Shown: positions 53,830 through 63,790, counted from the stretch's first letter. The stretch: 64,000 nt of DNA from Galactobacillus timonensis (GCF_900240265.1 NZ_LT964739.1:1015820-1079819), one strand, 5' to 3'. The notes: generated by a model from the letters alone, not told the origin. Program-made: numbers and translations.

Positions 53830-55221
53830 TTAAGAGTTGTCGGTACGATCTTCCAGTGGAATGTAGGGGCGTTTACTGTCTCCGACGTATTTATAGGCGG
53901 GACGAATGAGGCGGTCGGCGAAGGCGACTTCCTCCATGCGGTGTGCACACCAGCCGCCGCAGCGGGCAATGGCAAAAAGAGGGGTATAGAGATCCTCCGC
54001 GATGCCGAGCATCCGGTAAATGAGGCCGGAGAAGAGGTCGACATTGGCACAGATGGGCTTGGAACTGTGCTTTTCAAGATAGAAAGCTTCGGGGGCGAGG
54101 CGCTCGATGGCCGTGAGCATGTTCCATTCCTTTTCGAAGCCCTTCTGGCAGGCCAGCTGGCGGGAGCTGTTTTTTAAGATCTGGGCACGTGGATCGGAAA
54201 GGGTATAGACGGCGTGGCCGACGCCATAGATGAGACCGGATCCGTCACTTCCCTCTTTGCGCAGAATGGCGCGCAGAGCGTCCAGTACCTGCTGATCGTT
54301 GGTGGGGTCGCTGACGTTATTCATGAGCCAGTCCAGCTGGTGCATGCACTTGTGGTTGGCGCCGCCGTGCTTGGGACCTTTCAGGGAACAGATGGCAGAA
54401 GCGATGGCGGAGTAGGTATCGGTGCCGGTTGAGGAGACGACGCGGTCGGTGAAGGTTGAATTGTTTCCGCCGCCGTGATCGGCATGCACAACCATGCACA
54501 GGTCCAGAAGTTTCGCCTCGTCGTGCGTAAACTGCTGATCGGGACGGTAGATGGAAAGAATATGTTCCGCCGTCGAGAGGCCATGGCGCGGATAGTGGAA
54601 GTAGAGTGACTTGTGCTCATAGACGTGGAGCTTTGTCTCGTAGGCATAGATCATCATCGTAGGCAGACCGGCAATGAGATTGACCGACTGGCGGATGATA
54701 TTTTCCAGCGACGTATCCTCCGCATGCTCGTCGTAGCTGTACATGGCCAGAACGGAGCGGGCCAGCTTGTTCATGATGTTGGGAGAGGGTGCGTTCATGA
54801 TCATGGTTTCCGGGAAGCCGTTGGGCAGTTCACGGTGGCTTTCGAGGATTTCCGAGAAGCGCTTCAGATTCTTCTCGGTCGGCAGGGAACCAAACAGCAG
54901 CAGCCACTCCACTTCTTCAAAGAGGAAGCGGTCCTTTTTGATGCCTTCTTCAACAATCTCGTCGAGATCAATGCCGCGGTAAATGAGTTTTCCTTTGATC
55001 GGGGCCGGAGTGCCGTCCTTCTGCCGTTGGTAGCCGATGACGTCGCAGATGTTGGTGAGACCGGCCAGTACGCCGGTTCCATCGGCGTTGCGAAGGCCGC
55101 GCTTGACGCCGTATTTGTCGCTGATATCGGGGTTGATGTAGTTGTTGCGACGGAACTCTGTGCACAGCAGTTTGAGATCTTCCGGTGCCAGCTGGGCAAC
55201 ATCGGGATAGAAATCGGTCAT
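53830..55221 (-). CDS. gltA: Citrate synthase
   Basis: About 463 residues, the long Firmicutes form. Catalytic motifs VVHADHGGGNNSTF, GPKHGGANHKCM and YGVGHAVYTLSDPRA hold the active His residues and Asp. I start at Met ending at 55221, with GGAGGCAGAGG upstream. Divergent from icd-acn, and together they run citrate to 2-oxoglutarate, most likely to feed glutamate synthesis, since no further TCA genes are seen here. Confidence 0.96.
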   Translation of the reverse strand: MTDFYPDVAQLAPEDLKLLCTEFRRNNYINPDISDKYGVKRGLRNADGTGVLAGLTNICDVIGYQRQKDGTPAPIKGKLIYRGIDLDEIVEEGIKKDRFLFEEVEWLLLFGSLPTEKNLKRFSEILESHRELPNGFPETMIMNAPSPNIMNKLARSVLAMYSYDEHAEDTSLENIIRQSVNLIAGLPTMMIYAYETKLHVYEHKSLYFHYPRHGLSTAEHILSIYRPDQQFTHDEAKLLDLCMVVHADHGGGNNSTFTDRVVSSTGTDTYSAIASAICSLKGPKHGGANHKCMHQLDWLMNNVSDPTNDQQVLDALRAILRKEGSDGSGLIYGVGHAVYTLSDPRAQILKNSSRQLACQKGFEKEWNMLTAIERLAPEAFYLEKHSSKPICANVDLFSGLIYRMLGIAEDLYTPLFAIARCGGWCAHRMEEVAFADRLIRPAYKYVGDSKRPYIPLEDRTDNS

Positions 55222-55311
55222 ACCTCTGCCTCCGTTCATTTTTTAATCTTGATTATATTCTAAGAAGGAACCAGAGGGTAAAATAGTGAAAATTGAACAG
55301 GAGGATGTGCC

Positions 55312-56319
55312 ATGGACGCAGTATTGATTGCCGGCGACGGCATTGGACCTGAAATTGCAGAAAGTGTTGGAAAGGTATCGGAAGCCCTGAATACAGGAAT
55401 TCACTGGCGGAAGTTCGCCGCCGGTGCCGGATATTATGAAAAGAGCGGAGCTCTGTTTGAAGAAGGAATGACGGATGCGATCAAGGAAACGGGAATCGCC
55501 CTCAAGGGACCGACCGCGACGCCGATCGGAACCGGTTTCCGTTCCATCAATGTGCAGCTGCGCCAGATGTTTCATACGTATGCCAATCTGCGGCCAGTGC
55601 ATTCGATCCCCGGTGTCAAGAGCCGCTATGAAAATGTGGATCTTGTCATTGTCCGTGAAAATACGGAGGATCTGTACAAGGGTCTGGAATACAGGGTCGA
55701 TGACAATACGGCCCATGGCATCAAGCTGATTACGCGGCCGGCCAGCGAGCGCATTGTCCGCTTCGCCTTTGACTACGCAAGCAGGAATGGTCGTCATAAG
55801 GTGACAGCGGTACATAAGGCAAACATCATGAAGGAAACGGACGGCCTGTTTCTTGAGGCAGCCAGAAACGTCGCGAAAGAGTATCCGGACATTGCCTTTG
55901 ACAGCGTCATCATTGATGCCCTGTGCATGAAGCTGGTCACGGATCCGACACAGTTTGATGTGCTGGTGGCGCCGAATCTGTATGGCGATATTATCAGTGA
56001 TCTGTGTGCGGGACTTGTCGGGGGCCTTGGCTTTGCGCCGAGTGCCAACATCGGCGACGCGACCGTTATCTATGAAGCTGTGCATGGATCGGCACCGGAT
56101 ATTGCCGGCAAGGGCATCGCAAATCCAACAGCGCTGTTAATGGCATTTGAGATGCTGCTGAGAGATCACGGCATGGAAGATAAGGCAGACTGCCTCAAAG
56201 CAGCACTGGAAAAAGCACTCGCCGATCCTCAGGCGGCGACGCCTGATATCGGCGGCACGGGCACGACATCCGTGTTTACGGATGCCGTGATTGCCGGGAT
56301 TTTGGAGAATAAGAGATGA
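55312..56319 (+). CDS. icd: Isocitrate dehydrogenase (NAD-type family)
   Basis: 335 residues of the isocitrate/isopropylmalate dehydrogenase family. Visible: GDGIGPEIAESV, RENTEDLYKGLE, the catalytic Lys region VHKANIMKETDG, DALCMKLV, and GDIISDLCAGLVGGLGFAPS. The short form and position with aconitase and citrate synthase support isocitrate rather than isopropylmalate. CAGGAGGAT precedes the start; the stop overlaps the aconitase start (ATGA). Confidence 0.92.
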   Translation: MDAVLIAGDGIGPEIAESVGKVSEALNTGIHWRKFAAGAGYYEKSGALFEEGMTDAIKETGIALKGPTATPIGTGFRSINVQLRQMFHTYANLRPVHSIPGVKSRYENVDLVIVRENTEDLYKGLEYRVDDNTAHGIKLITRPASERIVRFAFDYASRNGRHKVTAVHKANIMKETDGLFLEAARNVAKEYPDIAFDSVIIDALCMKLVTDPTQFDVLVAPNLYGDIISDLCAGLVGGLGFAPSANIGDATVIYEAVHGSAPDIAGKGIANPTALLMAFEMLLRDHGMEDKADCLKAALEKALADPQAATPDIGGTGTTSVFTDAVIAGILENKR

Positions 56320-58556
56320 AGCTGATTGATCAGAAGGTGAAATATGCGGGCGGAAAGCTAGTTCCGCTGGCGGAAGGTGAGGCGTTTGATCGCTCAAAGA
56401 CGCTGAGCAGCCGTATTCTTTCGGCGCACAGCACGGGCAGTGACGGAATGTACCACATCCGCTTTGATTCCTTGACGTCGCATGACATTACGTATGTGAA
56501 CATCATTCAGACGGCGCGTGCTTCGGGTCTGACGAAGTTTCCGGTGCCGTATGTTCTGACCAACTGCCACAATACGCTGTGTGCGGTCGGTGGGACGATC
56601 AATGAGGATGATCATCGCTTTGCGCTGAGTGCGGCGCATAAGTACGGCGGCATCTATGTTCCGCCATGCCTGGCCGTCATTCACAGCTACAACCGTGAGA
56701 TGATGACGGGCTGCGGGAAGATGATCCTGGGCTCGGATTCGCATACGCGCTATGGTGCCCTTGGAACGATGGGCATCGGCGAAGGCGGCGGCGAGCTGGT
56801 GAAGCAGCTGATCAATCAGACCTATGACCTGGCTGAGCCGAAGGCGATTCTCATTCATGTGACGGGAAAGGTGAAGCCCGGCGTCGGTCCCCATGATGTG
56901 GCGCTTGCCCTGGTCGGTGCGGTATATCACAGCGGCTTTGTCCGCAACAAGGTTCTTGAGTTTGCGGGGGAGGGCATCCATGGCCTTTCGCAGGATTTCC
57001 GCAACGGCATCGATGTGATGACGACGGAGACGGCATGCCTTTCTTCGATCTGGGAGACGGATGCGGTGACGGAAGAATACTACCGGATCCATGGCCGCCC
57101 GGGGGACTATCGGCAGCTGAGCGTCAGTGACGGTGCCTGCTACGATGGTGCGATTGAGCTGGATCTTTCCGAGATCTCCAGCATGATTGCGCTGCCGATG
57201 CATCCGAGCTATGCGGTGAGAATCAGTGATCTCAAGGAACATCCCTATGAGCTTCTGAAAGAGGCGCAGGATCGTTCGAACAGGCAGCTGAACGGTGTGA
57301 CGATGGATCTGGTGTCGAAGATCGATGACCGCGGCCGGATCCATGTGGATCAGGGCATCATTGCCGGCTGCAGCGGCGGCATCTATGAAAACATTTGTGC
57401 GGCGTCGCACATTTTGAAAAACGGTGACTGCGGCAATGGCGAGTTCCGTCTCAGTGTCTATCCGGATTCGCTGCCGGTATATTTTGCGCTGGCGCGCAAC
57501 GGGGTGCTGGCCGATGTGACGGCGAGCGGTGCGATTGTGCGGGAAGCCTTCTGCGGCCCGTGCTTCGGTGCCGGAGAGACGCCGGCCAATGGTGAATTCT
57601 CGATTCGTCATACGACGCGCAACTTCCCGAACCGTGAAGGTTCGAAGCCTGCGGAGGGACAGATTGCGGCGGTCGGTCTGATGGATGCCCGCTCGATTGC
57701 GGCCACGGCCCGTAACCAGGGCATTCTGACGGGGGCGGACGAGCTTGGCGAAGAAGCGGTATATGAGGTTCCTTCCTTTACCTTTGATCAGGGGATTTAT
57801 GAGAAGCGTGTGTACAACGGCTGGGGTAAGGCAGAGCCGGAAACGGAGCTTGTCTTTGGGCCGAACATCAAGGACTGGCCTGAGATTCCTGCGCTGAGTG
57901 ATGATCTTCTTCTGAAGGTTGTGACCTATATTGATGATCCGGTGACGACGACCGATGAGCTGATCCCTTCGGGTGAGACATCAAGCTTCCGCTCCAATCC
58001 GCTGCGTCTGGCGCAGTTTGCGCTGGGCCGCAGGGATCCACAGTATGTGTCCAAGGCGGAAGCCGTTGCGAAGCTGGATGCGATGCGCAGAGCTTCAGAG
58101 ACTGAGGCGGAATCTTTGAAGGTGTATGCGGCACTGAACAGCAGCGGCGTAACGACATCGGCCGCAGATACGCTGATTGAATCCTGCATCTATGCCAATA
58201 AGCCGGGCGATGGCAGTGCCCGTGAACAGGCCGCATCGTGCCAGCGTGTGCTTGGCGGCGGTGCCAACATTGCGCAGGAATATGCGACAAAGCGCTACCG
58301 CACCAACTGCATTAACTGGGGCATCGTGCCCTTTGAGACAAAGACGCCGGATGCCTTCAAGGAAGGCGACTGGATCTTTGTGAAGGACATCCGTGAAAGC
58401 CTTGAAAAAAATACGCCTGTAAAGGCGTATGTGGTAGGAAGCGATGGCAGTGTATCGCCGCTCGCATTAACCTATGGGACTCTTGACGAGCAGGAGAAGG
58501 AAACGCTGCTCGCCGGCTGCCTCATCAATTACAACCGGGACCGGATTAAGCATTAG
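56316..58556 (+). CDS. acn: Aconitate hydratase
   Basis: 746 residues. Cluster-binding Cys residues in IIAGCSGGIYENI and EAFCGPCFGAGET, and SDSHTRYGALGTMGIGEGGG for substrate binding. The C-terminal swivel domain begins near VLGGGANIAQEYATKRYRTN. Interconverts citrate and isocitrate. Overlaps icd by 4 bp and forms one operon with it. Confidence 0.93.
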   Translation: MKLIDQKVKYAGGKLVPLAEGEAFDRSKTLSSRILSAHSTGSDGMYHIRFDSLTSHDITYVNIIQTARASGLTKFPVPYVLTNCHNTLCAVGGTINEDDHRFALSAAHKYGGIYVPPCLAVIHSYNREMMTGCGKMILGSDSHTRYGALGTMGIGEGGGELVKQLINQTYDLAEPKAILIHVTGKVKPGVGPHDVALALVGAVYHSGFVRNKVLEFAGEGIHGLSQDFRNGIDVMTTETACLSSIWETDAVTEEYYRIHGRPGDYRQLSVSDGACYDGAIELDLSEISSMIALPMHPSYAVRISDLKEHPYELLKEAQDRSNRQLNGVTMDLVSKIDDRGRIHVDQGIIAGCSGGIYENICAASHILKNGDCGNGEFRLSVYPDSLPVYFALARNGVLADVTASGAIVREAFCGPCFGAGETPANGEFSIRHTTRNFPNREGSKPAEGQIAAVGLMDARSIAATARNQGILTGADELGEEAVYEVPSFTFDQGIYEKRVYNGWGKAEPETELVFGPNIKDWPEIPALSDDLLLKVVTYIDDPVTTTDELIPSGETSSFRSNPLRLAQFALGRRDPQYVSKAEAVAKLDAMRRASETEAESLKVYAALNSSGVTTSAADTLIESCIYANKPGDGSAREQAASCQRVLGGGANIAQEYATKRYRTNCINWGIVPFETKTPDAFKEGDWIFVKDIRESLEKNTPVKAYVVGSDGSVSPLALTYGTLDEQEKETLLAGCLINYNRDRIKH

Positions 58557-59650
58557 CGGTGAAGTGACGCTTCAATGTCTATTGCCATCTGCGTAATGTC
58601 AGGCATTTTCAGTAAGGAGACTTCCTGCAGCAGGGCATTGTCACGGAAGCGGTCATGGCTCAGAATGACCCGGTACGACTCGTACAGCAGCTCCATGGAT
58701 AGATCCAGATCGAGCCGTGCCGTTCCGATGCCCATGCGCTGAACGGCGGTGGCGGTGCGGCTGCGCTGCCAGCCGTTGTTGGCAATGATGCACTGGGGAA
58801 TGGCCAGGGTACTTGCCAGATTGTAGATCCATAAATTTCCATCACTGACACAGGCGCGCGCGCCGTCCATGAAATGTTCATCTACGTGGTCCACGAAGAT
58901 GAGATTTCCCTCGGTGTGCGTTTTTATGTTGGGCAGATAGATCTTTACGTTATAGCCGGCGCCCGCGAAGGCTTTTCGTGTCATGGTGAGAAGGCGGTGA
59001 GGGTGGATCGATGTTTCGGCCAGGAAGATGCAGAGATCCTTGCCGGCGGTCGGTGTGAGTTCATGGAACATGGAGCCGTAGCGGCGCAGGCCGGGATGGT
59101 CCGTGAAGGGCTGGGAGGCCGCGGTTCCAAAGGTGAACAGTGTGCTGCAGTGATGATAGAGATCGGTGAGCCGCAGGATCTGTTCCACCTTGACTTCGGT
59201 CAACAGGCGGTTGACGCCGGAAAGACATTTGGCATCGAAGCGGCGGTTTTTGAAGCTGGCGGCGGTGATGAAGCTCCAGCAGGGGACATTCGTCAATGCG
59301 GCAGCGATTGGAGCTGCGATCCGGCCGCAGTCGATGATCAGATCCGGTTCAAAGCTGTGGACGGCATTGGCGATGGCGGTGAGATCTTCCTTGAGGAAGC
59401 GGTATTTCGTTGCGCCCAGGTTCCAGTAGTCTTCTTCGATGGTCGGCTTCTGTTCATAGGTTTTAGAAAAGAGGTGTACTGGCTGTGACGGGGAAGGGAA
59501 GCGGGTGCAGTCGGAAAAGGCCTGCTTTTGGGGAAGGCAGCAGGCAACGGTATGATGGCGGAGGGACAGCGTCTTTGCGATGGATTCGGCAAGCAGGAGG
59601 CAGCTGTCTTCCGCGGGATGTGAAGTGTCGGGAAGAATCAGGATTTTCAT
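58553..59650 (-). CDS. Glycosyltransferase-like protein (GT-B fold)
   Basis: 365 residues. N-terminal Rossmann start MKILILPDTSHPAEDSCLLL, then DLIIDCGRIAAPIAAALTNV, and a C-terminal half with FVDHVDEHFMDGARACVSDG and ASTLAIPQCIIANN, which fit the nucleotide-sugar side of UDP-glycosyltransferases. No donor or acceptor can be named. It ends 4 bp inside the aconitase end, tail to tail. Confidence 0.75.
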   Translation of the reverse strand: MKILILPDTSHPAEDSCLLLAESIAKTLSLRHHTVACCLPQKQAFSDCTRFPSPSQPVHLFSKTYEQKPTIEEDYWNLGATKYRFLKEDLTAIANAVHSFEPDLIIDCGRIAAPIAAALTNVPCWSFITAASFKNRRFDAKCLSGVNRLLTEVKVEQILRLTDLYHHCSTLFTFGTAASQPFTDHPGLRRYGSMFHELTPTAGKDLCIFLAETSIHPHRLLTMTRKAFAGAGYNVKIYLPNIKTHTEGNLIFVDHVDEHFMDGARACVSDGNLWIYNLASTLAIPQCIIANNGWQRSRTATAVQRMGIGTARLDLDLSMELLYESYRVILSHDRFRDNALLQEVSLLKMPDITQMAIDIEASLHR

Positions 59651-59771
59651 CGTGTTCAGTATAGCATCTGCGTTTGGGCGCTTCGGTGGTGGGTGAATCC
59701 AATATTTTTCGTTGCGTTTCCATTTTGAGCCTATTAAGATAAGGGACAGGAAAAAAGGAGGATTTCATTCC

Positions 59772-60392
59772 ATGCTGGAAGTACTGAATCATCCGCTGAT
59801 TACACACAAACTGACCCAGATGCGCCGCAAGGAGACGGGTACGAAGGATTTCCGTGAGAATCTCGATGAGATTGCGGAGCTGATGGCGTATGAGGTATGC
59901 CGTGATCTTCCGGTGGAGCCGGTTGACATTGAGACGCCGGTTGCGCCGTGCACGGGCTATCAGCTGAGCAAGGAAGTTGTCATTGTTCCGATTCTGCGTG
60001 CTGGCATCGGTCTTTTGGATGGTATTCGCCGGCTGGTTCCGACGGCCAAGGTTGGCTTCATTGGTCTGTACCGTGATGAGAAGACGCTGCAGCCGCATGA
60101 GTATTTTGCCAAGTTCCCGAAGGATCTGGACAAGGCGGTTGTCATGATCGTTGATCCGATGCTGGCGACTGGCGGCAGTGCTCTGGCAGCGATTCATTCG
60201 GTCAAGGAGCGCGGGGCAAAGAATATCAAGCTGGTTTGCCTGGTCGGTGTTCCGGAAGGTGTGCGTGCGGTTCAGAAGGAATATCCGGATGTGGATATCT
60301 ATCTGGCGGCGTTGGATGATCATCTGAATGAGAATGGTTACATTGTGCCGGGTCTTGGTGATGCGGGCGACCGTATCTTCGGGACGAAGTAA
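59772..60392 (+). CDS. upp: Uracil phosphoribosyltransferase
   Basis: About 207 residues. PRPP-binding loop [18 protein letters not shown], and the N-terminal [20 protein letters not shown] plus uracil-site [13 protein letters not shown] end are all standard. AAAGGAGGATTTC precedes ATG 59772. Salvages uracil to UMP. Confidence 0.97.
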   Translation: MLEVLNHPLITHKLTQMRRKETGTKDFRENLDEIAELMAYEVCRDLPVEPVDIETPVAPCTGYQLSKEVVIVPILRAGIGLLDGIRRLVPTAKVGFIGLYRDEKTLQPHEYFAKFPKDLDKAVVMIVDPMLATGGSALAAIHSVKERGAKNIKLVCLVGVPEGVRAVQKEYPDVDIYLAALDDHLNENGYIVPGLGDAGDRIFGTK

Positions 60393-60395
60393 TTG

Positions 60396-60596
60396 ATGTC
60401 CTCTGACTATATCGTTTCGATAACGATTCGGATTGTGTGCTTCGCCATCAGTTTCTGGGCTCTGGATGCGCTGGACTTTCAGCGGTTTCTGAAGAAGGGC
60501 CGGGTGGCGAAGGCGCAGGTGCTGTACTGGATCCTGGCGGCTTCCCTGGGGTGGATGCTGGCAGAGTTCATTCTCGGCCTGATGTCAATCGCATGA
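60396..60596 (+). CDS. DUF1146 small membrane protein
   Basis: 66 residues with two membrane helices (VSITIRIVCFAISFWAL and VLYWILAASLGWMLAEFILG) joined by a charged LDFQRFLKKGRVAKAQ loop, the DUF1146/YwzB pattern. Starts 3 bp after the upp stop without its own strong ribosome site. Function unknown. Confidence 0.85.
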   Translation: MSSDYIVSITIRIVCFAISFWALDALDFQRFLKKGRVAKAQVLYWILAASLGWMLAEFILGLMSIA

Positions 60597-60673
60597 GTAA
60601 CACGGGGCAGCGTGGGATGCACGCTGCCCTTCATGGTATAATTGGAGAACTTGCAGAAAGAAGGGAAGAGCGG

Positions 60674-61816
60674 ATGAATCTTGTGCTTGGTGCGTTGCCG
60701 TATTTCATTCTTCCTTTTGTCATTTCTGTGTGTCTGGTTCCGGTGTGCAAGCGGATTGGCTGGAAGCTCGGCATCTATGCTGAAGAAAATGCGCGGACCG
60801 TGCATCATGGCAAGATCGTGCGCATCGGCGGTACGGCGATTGTGTCGGCGTTCTATGTGTCGCTGGCGGTGCTGTGGCGGACGGATGCGAAGCTGAACGG
60901 TATCCTGATCGGTGCGGCAATTATCTTCTTCGGTGGCCTTCTGGATGATATCTATGATCTTCCTCCGAAGGTGAAGCTGCTGTTTCAGGTGGCCGGGGCT
61001 GCGGCGGCGCTGTCGATCGGTTCGCTGGCGCTGGATGAGATTCATATTCTGTCGCTGCATATTACCAACAGAGTCATTGTCTGGCTCTTCTCGTTTCTGT
61101 GGCTGATCGGCGTGACGAATGCGATCAATCTGATTGATGGTCTCGATGGCCTGTCGTCGGGCATCTGTACGATTGTGGCGGCATCCATCGGCCTGATCGG
61201 TTATTTCATGGGACGCCGTGACGTGTGCATCATTACGCTGACGCTGTGCGGCGCAATTCTGGGCTTTCTTCCGTATAACTTTCATCCGGCGTCGATCTTC
61301 GTGGGCGATTGCGGTGCGCAGTTCATGGGCTTTACGATTGCGGCGCTTTCGCTGCTTGGTTTCAAGACGACGGCGTTCATTTCGCTGGGTCTTCCGATTC
61401 TGACACTGTTCATTCCGATCTCGGATACGCTGGTTGCGATTCTTCGGCGCAAACTGCGTGGGCAGAAGATTATGGAGGCGGACCGTGGTCATCTGCATCA
61501 TATTCTGATGTTCAAGCTGAAGCTTGGCCATAAGAAGACGGTGCTGATTCTGTACCTGGTGACGGCTCTGTTTGCGTCGGCTTCAATTCTGACGTACTTC
61601 AATCCGGGGGCGGGCATCATCGTGATTCTGATTCTTCTTCTGCTGTCGGATCTCTTCATTGAGTATACGGGCATGATCAATCCGCACTGGCATCCGATCC
61701 TGTCCTTGAGCAACCGCCTCTTCGGGGTGCCGAAGATGGAGAAGGGCGAGGATCCTGTCGATACGGAATACCTTGAAACCGAACATCGTGAATATAACGA
61801 AAAAACCGGTGACTGA
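60674..61816 (+). CDS. tagO: Undecaprenyl-phosphate sugar-1-phosphate transferase (TagO/WecA/MraY family)
   Basis: About 380 residues, about ten membrane helices. Active-site motifs DDIYDLPPKVK, NAINLIDGLDGLSSG, FVGDCGAQFMGF and the cytoplasmic DRGHLHHIL. Starts teichoic-acid or other surface-glycan linkage synthesis. AGAAGGGAAGAG precedes ATG 60674. Symbol is by family and context; MraY and WecA homologues cannot be told apart fully without alignment. Confidence 0.88.
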   Translation: MNLVLGALPYFILPFVISVCLVPVCKRIGWKLGIYAEENARTVHHGKIVRIGGTAIVSAFYVSLAVLWRTDAKLNGILIGAAIIFFGGLLDDIYDLPPKVKLLFQVAGAAAALSIGSLALDEIHILSLHITNRVIVWLFSFLWLIGVTNAINLIDGLDGLSSGICTIVAASIGLIGYFMGRRDVCIITLTLCGAILGFLPYNFHPASIFVGDCGAQFMGFTIAALSLLGFKTTAFISLGLPILTLFIPISDTLVAILRRKLRGQKIMEADRGHLHHILMFKLKLGHKKTVLILYLVTALFASASILTYFNPGAGIIVILILLLLSDLFIEYTGMINPHWHPILSLSNRLFGVPKMEKGEDPVDTEYLETEHREYNEKTGD

Positions 61817-61827
61817 TCCGGTTTTTC
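61801..61827 (+). terminator. Terminator after tagO
   Basis: AAAAACCGG-TGACTGAT-CCGGTTTTT then CT. Confidence 0.8.
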
Positions 61828-61908
61828 TGTGCTCCGGAATGCGCGCTATGCGGAAAAAAGGTAAAATAATAGATAGATCTTTGAATGATCAATCCGCAGG
61901 AGGACACT

Positions 61909-62157
61909 ATGGAAGAAGAACCCATCAACACTGTCATTGCGATGCTCAAGGATGCGAGGGAGGAGATCGGTGGACTGATTTCCGACTATGAGTCCGGCCG
62001 GATTCCGCCGCAGGAACTTGTGGCGGAGACCTTCGAAATCGGAAAAATGTTCATTGGCTGGTCGGATGAAATGAGCGATGAAGAGGCTCTGAAGCTGATC
62101 ATGAATGAGAACAGGCAGATCCAGAAGTATCTGAAAAAGCGGAGGATGCAGTCATAA
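61909..62157 (+). CDS. Small hypothetical protein
   Basis: 82 residues with CAGGAGG upstream of ATG 61909. Helical and acidic (NTVIAMLKDAREEIGGLISD; MFIGWSDEMSDEEALKLIMN), with a basic tail. No family recognised. Has its own terminator. Confidence 0.65.
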   Translation: MEEEPINTVIAMLKDAREEIGGLISDYESGRIPPQELVAETFEIGKMFIGWSDEMSDEEALKLIMNENRQIQKYLKKRRMQS

Positions 62158-62164
62158 TCTGAGA

Positions 62165-62198
62165 GAAACCGGTGATTGTGCCGGTTTTCTTTTTGCCT
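62165..62198 (+). terminator. Terminator of the small gene
   Basis: GAAACCGG-TGATTGTG-CCGGTTTTC followed by TTTTT. Confidence 0.8.
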
Positions 62199-62224
62199 TC
62201 AGGGCGAAAATAAATTGACACGCA

Positions 62225-62260
62225 ATATACCTTGACACATGAGGTATATCTGACTATATT
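62225..62260 (+). promoter_or_regulatory. padR promoter with overlapping operator
   Basis: TTGACA (62232-62237), 17-bp spacer, TATATT (62255-62260). A perfect inverted repeat ATATACCT-N9-AGGTATAT (62225-62249) covers the -35 box and part of the spacer. Strong case for autoregulation by the PadR protein encoded downstream. Confidence 0.8.
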
Positions 62261-62287
62261 GTCTCTGTAAGACAAGGAGGCAATCCT

Positions 62288-62452
62288 ATGAAGCGGAACG
62301 TAATGACTGATCATCGCAACAGAAATCATAAGGATCTGCGTGAGGCGGTGCGCCGTCCGCACTACCCGGAGTGGAAGGCGGCGGAGTTTGAGATGCATGG
62401 TGTGAGCGATCCGTTCGCAAGAAGGAGTGATCTGAATGGCAATCGCGGCTGA
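62288..62452 (+). CDS. 54-residue leader protein overlapping padR
   Basis: ATG 62288 with a strong AAGGAGGCAAT ribosome site, the best of the operon. It encodes a basic and acidic polar peptide (VMTDHRNRNHKDLREAVRRP, then HYPEWKAAEFEMHG). Its stop lies 17 bp inside padR. No family recognised. A short coupled leader gene is the simplest reading. Confidence 0.5.
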   Translation: MKRNVMTDHRNRNHKDLREAVRRPHYPEWKAAEFEMHGVSDPFARRSDLNGNRG

Positions 62453-62792
62453 TCTTCTCAGGGGAAGTACGGATGCGATCATTCTGCGCTTTCTGATGGA
62501 ACAGGATTCGTACGGCTACCAGATCAACAAGGATATTGAGCAGCTTTCCAGTGGGCAGTATCAGCTTTCGGAAGCGACGCTGTATACGGCATTTCGAAGG
62601 CTGGAGAAGGAGGGGCTGATCACCTCCTACTGGGGCAGTGAAAACAGCGGTGCGCGCCGCCGCTACTATAAAATCACCGATGAGGGAAGAACGGTGTATC
62701 TCTCGAGTGTCGCGGAGTGGGATGCGGCAATGGATCTGATCCGGAAGCTGATTCATCTTTCGGACGTGAATGAGAAAGGAAAAAGGGGCTGA
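62436..62792 (+). CDS. PadR-family repressor
   Basis: 118 residues. PadR winged helix: LLRGSTDAIILRFLMEQDSY, GYQINKDIEQLS, TLYTAFRRLEKEGLITSYWG and ARRRYYKITDEGR. GAAGGAGTGATCTGA precedes the ATG. Paired with a DUF4097 protein as in many Firmicutes; likely responds to envelope stress. Confidence 0.92.
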   Translation: MAIAADLLRGSTDAIILRFLMEQDSYGYQINKDIEQLSSGQYQLSEATLYTAFRRLEKEGLITSYWGSENSGARRRYYKITDEGRTVYLSSVAEWDAAMDLIRKLIHLSDVNEKGKRG

Positions 62793-62797
62793 ACGGT

Positions 62798-63790
62798 ATG
62801 GACCGCATTAAGAACTACATTGAAGAGGTTTTTTCCAAGTATGAAGAGACGGCTGAGAGCCGTGATCTGAAGGAAGAAATTCTGCAGAACTGCCAGGACC
62901 GCTATAACGAGTGCCTTGCCAAAGGCATGAGCGAAGAGAAGGCGGAGCAGAAGGTCATCGACAGTATCGGCAATCTGGACAGCCTCCTGGCTTCCATTGC
63001 GAAGGAAGAAGGCGGCAGTTCGCTGCGCAGCGTGCTGGCTCAGCGCGCGGTAAAGGCGGAACAGAGCAGCGGTGACAGCACGTCGTCCCCTTATTCTTCG
63101 GAAGTTCATCATCTTGAAATCAATGTCGGATCGCGGGATGTGTCACTGATCGGGACGGATGAGGATGAACTCGTGGTGGATTGCGACAATACGGTCCGTC
63201 AGCAGGTATTCGGTGACAAGCTCGTGATCGATGAAAATACGAAGCGTCACGGCGGCTTTGCGGGCTTCATGGGGATCCTTGAGGATCTGCAGGATCTGGT
63301 GGTCTATGTGCCGCGGGGCTTTTCGTCCATTGATGTGAAAACGATGTCAGGTGACGTGAGGCTGGAGAATCTGGATGCGGAAGCGTTGAAGTTCCACACC
63401 TTCTCGGGTGATGTCGATGGAGATTTGAAGTATTGCGGTACGCTGAACATCGACACGACTTCGGGAGATGCGGATTTGCAGGGTACGGTTGAAAATGTGT
63501 CGGCTTCGGCGGTATCAGGCGATTTTTCCCTGGACCTGAGCGGAATGAAGAAGGCTTCCTTTCATACGACATCGGGCAATCTGGACCTGACGCTGCATGA
63601 TCCGTTTGATCGTCTTGATATTGCGACGGTCAGCGGTGATGCGGACCTCGATGTGGGTGATCTTGATGGCGTTGATCTTGTGTCGAGCGCTTCGGTATCC
63701 GGAGATATTGAAGTGAATGTGGATACGGTGCACGGGCGCAATCCGATCAGGATCAGCACGGTCAGCGGCGACGTAACAATTGATGGTTAG
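62798..63790 (+). CDS. DUF4097 (toastrack) protein with helical HAAS-type N-terminus
   Basis: 330 residues. The first 75 are a helical DUF1700/HAAS-type domain (YIEEVFSKYEETAESRDLKE, then EKAEQKVIDSIGNLDSLLAS). The rest is a regular beta helix with about ten turns carrying SGD (TMSGDVRLENL, HTFSGDVDGDL, TVSGDADLDV), the DUF4097 pattern. No membrane helix is seen. Starts 6 bp after padR; same operon. Confidence 0.9.
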   Translation: MDRIKNYIEEVFSKYEETAESRDLKEEILQNCQDRYNECLAKGMSEEKAEQKVIDSIGNLDSLLASIAKEEGGSSLRSVLAQRAVKAEQSSGDSTSSPYSSEVHHLEINVGSRDVSLIGTDEDELVVDCDNTVRQQVFGDKLVIDENTKRHGGFAGFMGILEDLQDLVVYVPRGFSSIDVKTMSGDVRLENLDAEALKFHTFSGDVDGDLKYCGTLNIDTTSGDADLQGTVENVSASAVSGDFSLDLSGMKKASFHTTSGNLDLTLHDPFDRLDIATVSGDADLDVGDLDGVDLVSSASVSGDIEVNVDTVHGRNPIRISTVSGDVTIDG

